Notes under the pieces: model-generated
Seen by the model: the letters and a program-made list of their open reading frames with translations, nothing else
Database searches by the model: none
What the model was told of the DNA's origin: nothing
Shown: positions 57,949-64,000 of the stretch, in pieces
How the letters are laid out: each line of letters begins with the position of its first letter
How positions within the stretch are numbered: position 1 is the first letter of the stretch
Source of the DNA: Acidimicrobiaceae bacterium
GTDB lineage: Bacteria > Actinomycetota > Acidimicrobiia > Acidimicrobiales > RAAP-2
Reading direction: 5' to 3'
DNA: 64,000 bases
Assembly (NCBI GenBank): GCA_003155135.1
Contig: PMFN01000047.1
Coordinates: 75,953-139,952 of the forward strand
Made by a program: the position numbers and the translations under genes

Positions 57949-57954
57949 TATCAT
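57949..57954 (+). promoter_or_regulatory. -10 box for a leaderless B12-subunit mRNA
   Basis: TATCAT ends 8 nt before ATG 57963, with no SD and no clear -35. The 13-bp palindrome ends two bases upstream. Confidence 0.45.
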
Positions 57955-57962
57955 GCGCCTCG

Positions 57963-58379
57963 ATGAAGCGTCCGTACCGCGTGGTAGTGGCCAAGCCGGG
58001 CCTCGACGGCCACGACCGGGGCGCGAAGGTCATCGCCCGGGCCCTGCGTGACGACGGCTTCGAGGTCGTCTACACCGGCCTCCACCAGACTCCCGAGCAG
58101 GTCGTTGCCGCCGTCGTCCAGGAGGACGCCGACGCTGTCGGCCTCTCACTGCTCTCCGGCGCCCACCTCACCCTGGTCCCCCGGATCATCGAAGGGCTGA
58201 AGGAGGCCGGCCGCTCCGACGTCGTCCTGATCGTCGGCGGCATCATCCCCGAAGCCGACATCCCCGCCCTGAAGGACCTCGGCGTGGCTGAGGTCTTCAC
58301 CCCCGGGGCGCCGCTGCCGTCGATCGGCAAGTGGCTGGGTGAGACCCTCGACGCCCGCGAGGAGGCGCTCGAGGCCTGA
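57963..58379 (+). CDS. Cobalamin-binding small subunit of an acyl-CoA mutase
   Basis: B12-binding domain protein, 138 aa, matching the stand-alone C-terminal subunit of methylmalonyl-, isobutyryl- or 2-hydroxyisobutyryl-CoA mutases. The cobalamin motif D-x-H-x2-G is D15, H17 and G20 in [11 protein letters not shown], followed by SLLSGAH and [12 protein letters not shown]. The catalytic large subunit is not in the window. The neighbouring sucCD would use succinyl-CoA, product of methylmalonyl-CoA mutase, which favours that role but does not prove it. Confidence 0.87.
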   Translation: MKRPYRVVVAKPGLDGHDRGAKVIARALRDDGFEVVYTGLHQTPEQVVAAVVQEDADAVGLSLLSGAHLTLVPRIIEGLKEAGRSDVVLIVGGIIPEADIPALKDLGVAEVFTPGAPLPSIGKWLGETLDAREEALEA

Positions 58380-58453
58380 GTCCGGCGGCGAGGGCTGGCG
58401 CCCGAGGCGCCGCGTCGGTTGTCGCCATCCTGTCGAGTCGTGCCACGCTGTTG

Positions 58454-58469
58454 CCGGGCTGAGGCCCGG
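58454..58469 (+). other. Hairpin upstream of sucC
   Basis: CCGGGC-tgag-GCCCGG is a perfect 6-bp stem 29 nt before the sucC start. I see no convincing promoter in the 119-bp gap, so sucC may be transcribed from the upstream B12-subunit promoter. Confidence 0.35.
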
Positions 58470-58498
58470 GCGCAGCGTCGAGATAGAGGAGAGCATCC

Positions 58499-59641
58499 GT
58501 GGACCTGTTCGAGTACCAGGGCAAGCAGTACTTCGCCCGGTTCGGCATCCCGACGTCCGCCGGCGGCGTCGCCGACACCGTCGACGAGGCACTGGCGGCG
58601 GCCGAGGCGGCGGGCTACCCCGTGGTCGTGAAGGCCCAGGTGAAGGTGGGTGGCCGTGGCAAGGCGGGCGGCGTGAAGCTCGCGGCCAACGCGGATGAGG
58701 TCCGCGAGCATGCCGGCAACATCTTGGGCATGGACATCAAGGGCCACACCGTGCACCGGGTGTGGGTCGAGCACGCGTCGGACATCGCGAAGGAGTACTA
58801 CGCGAGCTTCACCTTGGACCGCCCGGCCAAGTTGCATCTGGGCATGCTCTCGGCGGAGGGCGGCGTCGAGATCGAAGAGGTGGCGGTCACCAACCCCGAG
58901 GCCATCGCCCGGCTGCACGTCAACCCGATCGAGGGCCTCGACCTGGCCACGGCCACGAAGTGGGTGGCCGAGGCGAACCTCGACCCCGAAGCACGCGAGC
59001 AGGCCGCCGCCCTGCTCGTGCAGCTCTACACCTGCTACGTCGAGGGGGACTGCGACCTCGCAGAGATCAACCCGCTGATCCTCACCACCGACGGCGAGGT
59101 CAAAGCCCTCGACGCCAAGGTCACCCTCGACGAGAACGCCTCGTTCCGCCACCCCGAGTGGGAGGACTACGCGGCCACCGACACCGAGGACCCGCGCGAG
59201 AAGATGGCGAAGGAGCGCGGCCTCAACTACATCGGCCTCGAGGGCTCGGTCGGGATCATCGCCAACGGCGCTGGCCTTGCCATGAGCACCCTCGATGTGG
59301 TGAACCAGGTGGGAGGCAGCGCGGCCAACTTCCTCGACATCGGTGGGGGTGCGAACGCCGACGTCATGGCGGCGGCGCTCGAGGTGATCAACGCGGACCC
59401 CGCTGTGCGCGCCATCTTCGTCAACATCTTTGGCGGGATCACCCGCGTCGACGAGGTGGCCAACGGCGTGGTGGCGGCGCTGGAGCGTGTGGAGATCCGA
59501 TCGCCCATCGTGCTGCGCCTCGACGGGACCAACGCAATCGAGGGCAGGGCCATCTTGGCCCCGCACTTATCCGAACGCCTGGTGGCTGAGGCCACCATGC
59601 TCGAAGCCGCTCGCAGGGTCGTCGCCCTGGCCGGCAACTGA
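58499..59641 (+). CDS. sucC: Succinyl-CoA ligase [ADP-forming] subunit beta
   Basis: ATP-grasp subunit of the TCA-cycle enzyme that converts succinyl-CoA to succinate with ATP formation. It has 380 aa from GTG 58499 (SD agaggag). MDLFEYQGKQYFARFGIPTS, VKAQVKVGGRGKAGGVKLA, CDLAEINPLILT and FVNIFGGITRVDEVANGVV are conserved. sucD follows after 14 nt, forming the normal two-gene unit. Confidence 0.97.
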   Translation: MDLFEYQGKQYFARFGIPTSAGGVADTVDEALAAAEAAGYPVVVKAQVKVGGRGKAGGVKLAANADEVREHAGNILGMDIKGHTVHRVWVEHASDIAKEYYASFTLDRPAKLHLGMLSAEGGVEIEEVAVTNPEAIARLHVNPIEGLDLATATKWVAEANLDPEAREQAAALLVQLYTCYVEGDCDLAEINPLILTTDGEVKALDAKVTLDENASFRHPEWEDYAATDTEDPREKMAKERGLNYIGLEGSVGIIANGAGLAMSTLDVVNQVGGSAANFLDIGGGANADVMAAALEVINADPAVRAIFVNIFGGITRVDEVANGVVAALERVEIRSPIVLRLDGTNAIEGRAILAPHLSERLVAEATMLEAARRVVALAGN

Positions 59642-59655
59642 CCCAAGGAGCAGGC

Positions 59656-60543
59656 ATGAGTATCTTCGTCGATGAGAACACCAAGGTCGTGGTGCAGGGC
59701 CTGACCGGTGGTCAGGGCCGCTTCCACGGCCTGCGCAACCGCGCGTACGGGACCAAGGTGGTGGCCGGGACGTCACCCAACAAGGCGGGTACCGACGTCG
59801 AGGGCATCCCCGTTTACGCATCGGTCGCCGAGGCGGTCGACGCCACCGGGGCCGACGCCTCGTTCGTGGTGGTCCCGCCGCCTGCGGCGTGTGCGGCGAT
59901 CCTCGAGGCGGCCGAGGCGGGCGTCTCGTTCATCGTGTGCATCACCGAGGGGATCCCGGCCCAGGACGAGGCCCTCACGTTCAATCGGCTCCGGACCGAG
60001 TTCCCCGGCACCCGGCTGCTCGGTCCGAACTGCCCTGGCATCATCTCCCCGGGGAAGACGAACATCGGCATCACCTCGGGGGACATCGCCCTCGCCGGCG
60101 GACCCGTGGGCATCGTCTCGCGCTCGGGCACCTTGACCTACCAGGCCCTCCACGAGCTGTCCCAGCAGGGGGTCGGTCAGACCACCTGCGTGGGCATCGG
60201 TGGCGACCCTGTCCCGGGGACGAACTTCATCGACTGCCTCGAGGCGTTCGAAGACGACCCGGACACGCTGGCGGTCATGCTGATCGGCGAGATCGGCGGC
60301 TCTGAGGAGGAGCGTGCCGCGGCCTTCATCGCCGAGCACATGACAAAGCCCGTCGTGTCCTATGTCGCCGGCGTGACCGCGCCCCCGGGGCGCAAGATGG
60401 GCCACGCGGGGGCGATCATCTCGGGCTCGCAGGGCACGGCCCAGGCCAAGATGGAGGCCCTGAGCGAGGCCGGCGTCAGCGTGGCGCTGAACCCGACCGA
60501 GGCCGGCGAAATGATGGTCGAGATCGTGCGAGGCCTCGGCTAG
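59656..60543 (+). CDS. sucD: Succinyl-CoA ligase [ADP-forming] subunit alpha
   Basis: Binds CoA and carries the phosphohistidine of the reaction. It has 295 aa. [30 protein letters not shown] and [20 protein letters not shown] are family motifs; the active-site histidine lies in [13 protein letters not shown] aaggag is upstream. The next gene begins at the base after its stop codon. Confidence 0.97.
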   Translation: MSIFVDENTKVVVQGLTGGQGRFHGLRNRAYGTKVVAGTSPNKAGTDVEGIPVYASVAEAVDATGADASFVVVPPPAACAAILEAAEAGVSFIVCITEGIPAQDEALTFNRLRTEFPGTRLLGPNCPGIISPGKTNIGITSGDIALAGGPVGIVSRSGTLTYQALHELSQQGVGQTTCVGIGGDPVPGTNFIDCLEAFEDDPDTLAVMLIGEIGGSEEERAAAFIAEHMTKPVVSYVAGVTAPPGRKMGHAGAIISGSQGTAQAKMEALSEAGVSVALNPTEAGEMMVEIVRGLG

Positions 60544-62331
60544 TTGCCGGGGGGCCGCCGGCGGGCCCTGCTCGCCACCGCCTTGGGGGGCCTCGTCGTC
60601 GCAGTGCCGGCGTGGGGAGCGAGCGGCGCCGCGGCGCCAGCACCCCACTCGGTGGGCTCGCCGGTGGTGAGTGCCTCGCCGACGCCGGCGTTCAACGGCG
60701 ACGCGCCCGACCCCGACGTCGTGCGAGTGGGCAGCACCTACTACGCCTTTACGACCGGGACCGCCCTCGGCAACCACATCCAGGCGCTGATCGACACCAG
60801 CGGCTCGCCGGCCAGCGGATGGGGCTCCTACACCGGCCTCCCCTACGGCTCGACGGCCCTGCCCGCCGTACCGGCTTGGGAGACGGTGAACACGCAGACC
60901 TCGCCCGGGGTCTTCTTCTACGACGGTCGCTGGGTCATGTATTACGACGCCACAACTGCGCCCTACGCGGCGGGGACCGGGCACAACTGCCTGTCGGTGG
61001 CGACGGCCGCCAGCCTCACACCCACCCCGGTGTTCACCGACACCTCGGGAGGGCCGCTCGAGTGCCAGGCGAGCTTGGGGGGCTCCATCGACCCGAGTCC
61101 CTTCATCGACCCGGCGACCGGCACGGCCTATCTCGTATGGAAGTCCAATGACGGCGGCTCGGCCCAGGCGGCGCGCATCTGGTCGGCACCGCTCAGCCAG
61201 AACGGGCTCTCCCTCGCCGCCGCCCCCACCGAGCTGCTCTACAACGACACGGTCGACGACCCGTGGGAGAGCACGGTGGAGAACCCACAGCTCTCGCTCG
61301 TCAACGGCAGCTATGTGCTGCTTTTCTCGGGCGGCCTCTACAACAGCTCCAGCTACTCACAGGCGCTGGCCGTCTGCTCCGGACCGCTCGGACCGTGTTC
61401 GCAGCCGTCTGGGCCTTTTCTCACCTCCTACGGCTCCGTTGCCGGGCCGGGAGGAGGCTCGCTCTTCCAGGACGCGGCCGGGAGCTGGTGGCTCGGGTAC
61501 GCCGCCTGGAGCGCGGGCTGCACCTCGTACGCCTGCGGGGGCGCGCGCCGGCTGTTCGTGGCCCCGGTCAGCTTTCCGGCCACCGGCGGGCTGAACCGTT
61601 CCGCCGTCGGCATGGCGGCGACGTCGGACGGCGGTGGCTACTGGCTGGTCGCCGCCGACGGGGGGATCTTCTCCTACGGCGACGCGAACTTCTACGGCTC
61701 GACCGGCGGCATGGCCCTCAACCGCCCAGTGGTCGCCATGGCGACCAGCTCGACGACAGGTGGCTACTGGCTCGTGGCCTCCGACGGGGGGATCTTCGCC
61801 TTTCACGCGAGCTTCTTCGGCTCGGAGGGTGCCACGCCGCTCAACGCCCCGGTGGTCGGCATGGCCGCGACCTCCGATGGGGGCGGCTACTGGGAGGTGG
61901 CCTCCGACGGGGGCATCTTCACCTTCGGCGACGCACGCTTCTACGGCTCGATGGGTGGACGGCAACTCAACGCGCCCATCGTGGGGATGGCGGCGACACC
62001 CGATGGGGGCGGCTACTGGGAGGTGGCCTCCGACGGGGGCATCTTCACCTTCGGCGACGCACACTTTGCGGGGTCAGAGGGCGCGAAGCCCCTCAACGCG
62101 CCGGTCGTGGGCATGGCCGCGGACCCGAGCGGTGGCTACTGGCTGGTCGCCGCCGACGGGGGGATCTTCGCCTTCGGCGGTGCCGGGTTCTACGGGTCGG
62201 CAGGGGGCATGGTCCTCAACCGCCCGGTGGTTGGCATGGCGTCGGCACATACCGGTGGCGGCTACTGGCTGGTGGCCGCCGACGGCGGCATCTTCTCGTA
62301 CCAGGCCCCCTTCTACGGCTCGCCCGCGTGA
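60544..62331 (+). CDS. Secreted GH43-like protein with six 42-residue repeats
   Basis: Predicted exported protein, 595 aa. TTG 60544 is the only reasonable start, since the preceding codon is the sucD stop; it gives a signal peptide (RRRALLATALGGLVVAVPAW then AxA-type sites). Residues about 50-345 resemble a glycoside hydrolase family 43 five-bladed propeller: DAPDPDVVRVGSTYYAF supplies the base (D56 or D58), D183 in GSIDPSPFIDP is the likely pKa modulator and E246 in TVENPQL the likely acid. Residues 350-595 are six tandem repeats of about 42 aa of the form LNxPVVGMAATxDGGGYWLV then ADGGIFxFGDAxFYGSxGG. Substrate (arabinan, xylan or other) is not determined. Confidence 0.8.
   Translation: MPGGRRRALLATALGGLVVAVPAWGASGAAAPAPHSVGSPVVSASPTPAFNGDAPDPDVVRVGSTYYAFTTGTALGNHIQALIDTSGSPASGWGSYTGLPYGSTALPAVPAWETVNTQTSPGVFFYDGRWVMYYDATTAPYAAGTGHNCLSVATAASLTPTPVFTDTSGGPLECQASLGGSIDPSPFIDPATGTAYLVWKSNDGGSAQAARIWSAPLSQNGLSLAAAPTELLYNDTVDDPWESTVENPQLSLVNGSYVLLFSGGLYNSSSYSQALAVCSGPLGPCSQPSGPFLTSYGSVAGPGGGSLFQDAAGSWWLGYAAWSAGCTSYACGGARRLFVAPVSFPATGGLNRSAVGMAATSDGGGYWLVAADGGIFSYGDANFYGSTGGMALNRPVVAMATSSTTGGYWLVASDGGIFAFHASFFGSEGATPLNAPVVGMAATSDGGGYWEVASDGGIFTFGDARFYGSMGGRQLNAPIVGMAATPDGGGYWEVASDGGIFTFGDAHFAGSEGAKPLNAPVVGMAADPSGGYWLVAADGGIFAFGGAGFYGSAGGMVLNRPVVGMASAHTGGGYWLVAADGGIFSYQAPFYGSPA
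61591..62328 (+). repeat. Six in-frame 123-126 bp coding repeats
   Basis: The repeats encode the C-terminal GGYWLVA/DGGIF modules. Repeats 3 and 4 share 63 identical bases (61874-61936 and 62000-62062, offset 126), implying recent duplication or gene conversion. The others are more diverged. Confidence 0.85.
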
Positions 62332-62400
62332 GCCGAGCGCCCTGGTGGGCGTGGCGGTCGGCGCCGCCCGGGGAGCGAACAGGGGGATCGCGCCATTGAG

Positions 62401-62406
62401 TAGCGT
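62401..62406 (+). promoter_or_regulatory. -10 box for a leaderless purN mRNA
   Basis: TAGCGT ends 6 nt before GTG 62413, with no SD and no obvious -35. This is the same layout as at udg, the SDR gene at 42494 and the Nudix gene. Confidence 0.5.
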
Positions 62407-62412
62407 GACGGC

Positions 62413-63027
62413 GTGCAGGTCGCCGTCTTGGTCTCGGGCAGTGGGACGATCCTCTCGTCGATGCTCGATTCCGGCGTCCCCGTGGGCCTCGTACTTTCGG
62501 ACCGCCCCTGCAGGGCCCTCGAGGTGGCGGCCATCTCGGGCATCGAGTCCGTTCTCGTCGAGCGCGGCGCGTTCGGGGGCTTCGGGGCGTCGTTCGAACG
62601 CCTGGCATTCACGCAGGCCGTGACCGACGAGCTCTCGGATCGCCCGGTCGACCTCGTCGCCATGGCCGGCTTCGGCACCGTGCTCGCCCAGCCCATCCAC
62701 GACCGCTTCGGTGGCCGGATCCTCAACACCCACCCCGCGCTGCTCCCGGCCTTCCCCGGGTGGCACGCAGTCGAAGAGGCCCTCGCTGCGGGGGTGAAGG
62801 TGACCGGTTGCACGGTCCACCTGGCCACCCTCGAGATGGATGCGGGCCCGGTGCTGGCCCAAGAGGAGGTCGCCGTCCTGCCTGGTGACACGGTCGAGAC
62901 CCTGCACGAGCGCATCAAGGAAGCAGAGCGCCGGCTCTACCCGGCGACCATCACCCGAGCACTGGCGGCACTGGCCGCCGGTGAGCCATTGGAGCGCCTC
63001 AGTCGCTCCGAGGAGGTACATCGATGA
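62413..63027 (+). CDS. purN: Phosphoribosylglycinamide formyltransferase
   Basis: Transfers a formyl group from 10-formyl-THF to GAR in purine synthesis. It has 204 aa from GTG 62413. VAVLVSGSGTILSSML, the catalytic Asn and His in NTHPALLPAFPG, and GCTVHLATLEMDAGPVLAQE with the catalytic Asp are present. It overlaps purH by 4 nt, giving the common purN-purH pair. Confidence 0.96.
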   Translation: MQVAVLVSGSGTILSSMLDSGVPVGLVLSDRPCRALEVAAISGIESVLVERGAFGGFGASFERLAFTQAVTDELSDRPVDLVAMAGFGTVLAQPIHDRFGGRILNTHPALLPAFPGWHAVEEALAAGVKVTGCTVHLATLEMDAGPVLAQEEVAVLPGDTVETLHERIKEAERRLYPATITRALAALAAGEPLERLSRSEEVHR

Positions 63028-64000
63028 GGGCCCTGCTCTCGGTCTACGACAAGACGGGGCTGGTTGAGCTGGCCTCGGGCCTTCGGGCGCTCGGCGTCGA
63101 GCTGGTGGCCAGCGGCAACACTGCCGCCGCCCTGGCCGAGGCGGGCATCGACCACCGCCAGGTGGCCGACGTCACGGGCTCGCCCGAGATGCTCGGGGGC
63201 AGGGTCAAGACGCTGCACCCGAAGATCCACGGTGGCATCCTGGCCGACCGCTCGAAGCCCGAGCACCTTGCAGACGTGGCCGACAACGGCATCGACCTGA
63301 TCGACCTCGTGGTGTGCAATCTCTACCCCTTCTCGTCGGACCCCTCCGTCGAGTTGATCGACGTCGGGGGCCCGACCATGGTGCGCGCCGCGGCCAAGAA
63401 CTTCGCCCATGTCGGCGTGCTGGTTCGACCGGCCGACTATGGGGTCGTCCTCGAGGAGCTCGGGCGCGATGGCCAGCTGAGCGACGCCACCCGACTCGGG
63501 TTGGCTCGTGCCGCCTTCGCCCACACGGCGGCCTACGACGCGGCCATCGTCGAGTGGCTGGACTCGATCGGGCAAGGAGTGGGGACAGCGGAAGAGGACG
63601 GCGCCGATGACGGCCTACCCGAGACCATCCATCTCACCTTGGAGCGTGCGCAGTCCCTTCGCTACGGCGAGAACCCGCACCAGCGCGGTGCCCGCTACCG
63701 GGTAGCCGGTGGGAGCTCGTGGTGGGACGGCGTGGTCCAGCACGGCGGCAAGGAGCTGTCCTATCTGAACCTCTTCGACGCCGATGCGGCATGGCGCCTC
63801 GTCCACGAGCTGGCCGCCGACGCCCCTGGCGAGGTGGCGGTCGCCATCATCAAGCACGCCAACCCGTGCGGCGCGGCTGTCGCCGGCGACCTGGTCACCG
63901 CCTACGAGCGGGCGCTCAAGTGCGACGAGCAGTCCGCTTTCGGTGGCATCGTCGCCATCGGTGGCCCGGTCGACGAGGCGGTCGCCGAGGCCATCGCGGC
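63024..64000 (+). CDS. purH: Bifunctional purine biosynthesis protein PurH (5' part)
   Basis: AICAR transformylase/IMP cyclohydrolase, last two steps of IMP synthesis. The reading frame is open to the window edge, so only about 325 residues are seen. ATG 63024 overlaps purN and has the SD GAGGAGGT 6 nt upstream. The N-terminal cyclohydrolase domain shows SVYDKTGLVELA, ASGNTAAAL and GGRVKTLHPKIHGG. The start of the transformylase domain shows the catalytic K277-H278 in IIKHANPCG and SLRYGENPHQRGARY. No defects are seen in the visible part. Confidence 0.96.
   Translation, partial: MRALLSVYDKTGLVELASGLRALGVELVASGNTAAALAEAGIDHRQVADVTGSPEMLGGRVKTLHPKIHGGILADRSKPEHLADVADNGIDLIDLVVCNLYPFSSDPSVELIDVGGPTMVRAAAKNFAHVGVLVRPADYGVVLEELGRDGQLSDATRLGLARAAFAHTAAYDAAIVEWLDSIGQGVGTAEEDGADDGLPETIHLTLERAQSLRYGENPHQRGARYRVAGGSSWWDGVVQHGGKELSYLNLFDADAAWRLVHELAADAPGEVAVAIIKHANPCGAAVAGDLVTAYERALKCDEQSAFGGIVAIGGPVDEAVAEAIA

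Noticed and set aside
57856..57954. 33-residue N-terminal extension of the UbiA-family protein
   Set aside because: The added residues are low-complexity and would bury the divergent promoter and palindrome. Not fully excluded.
61591..62328. Repeat array considered as a CRISPR or mobile element
   Set aside because: The units are in-frame protein-coding repeats without spacers or terminal inverted repeats.

Overview
This window is a 64 kb, very GC-rich, gene-dense piece of a bacterial chromosome. The gene order (rplL-rpoBC, str operon, S10-spc-alpha ribosomal cluster, then rplM-rpsI, glmM and glmS), zinc-type S14, S4 and L36, the long coiled insert in RpoC, the DprE1/DprE2/UbiA decaprenyl-phosphoryl-arabinose genes and the GuaB3 paralogue all point to Actinobacteria. 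The 42-residue 'GGYWLVAxDGGIFxFG' repeat protein near the end makes Acidimicrobiia my best guess. That class-level placement is inference and was not tested. No rRNA, tRNA, insertion sequence, prophage or CRISPR array was seen.

Layout: 1-8.4 kb holds rplL, a 350-bp gap with two promoter candidates, and rpoB-rpoC. 8.4-12.9 kb is the str operon (rpsL, rpsG, fusA, tuf) behind its own promoter. 12.9-25.3 kb runs rpsJ through secY and adk; a 261-bp structured gap unusually separates rpsJ from rplC. 25.3-31.5 kb holds map, infA, rpmJ, rpsM, rpsK, rpsD, rpoA, rplQ, truA, rplM and rpsI. 31.5-43.9 kb is wall-precursor, repair and tRNA-modification housekeeping: glmM, glmS, acpS, NAD(P)HX repair, alr, a hydrolase, a family-4 uracil-DNA glycosylase, tsaE-tsaB-rimI-tsaD, an SDR and pdxH. 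43.9-53.3 kb has a reverse-strand SDR, a CIRCE-controlled groES-groEL, a Nudix hydrolase, guaB3-guaA and a PcrA/UvrD helicase. 53.3-58 kb is a cell-envelope segment: a membrane-anchored phosphodiester-glycosidase-like protein facing a reverse-strand UbiA-DprE1-DprE2 operon. 58-64 kb has a B12-binding mutase subunit, sucC-sucD, a secreted GH43-repeat protein, purN and the 5' part of purH.

Most adjacent genes overlap by 1, 4 or 8 nt (TGATG, ATGA, GTGA), so translation coupling is general. Two promoter styles are visible. Ribosomal, RNA polymerase and chaperone units have a -35 hexamer 17-18 nt from a TAnnnT -10 and then a leader with a Shine-Dalgarno (SD). Several single-gene or short units have only a TAnnnT box 6-9 nt before the start codon and no SD, as expected for leaderless mRNAs.

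The window is mainly conserved housekeeping DNA and I did not find a clearly new multi-gene system. The most unusual points are: long charged C-terminal tails on L4 (with a 16-residue tandem repeat), L22 and S3; infA apparently starting at CTG; a promoter-plus-hairpin leader inside the S10 operon; a possible 13-codon coupling ORF before map; and arabinan-type envelope genes with alanine at the benzothiazinone-target cysteine of DprE1, not far from a GH43-type secreted protein.
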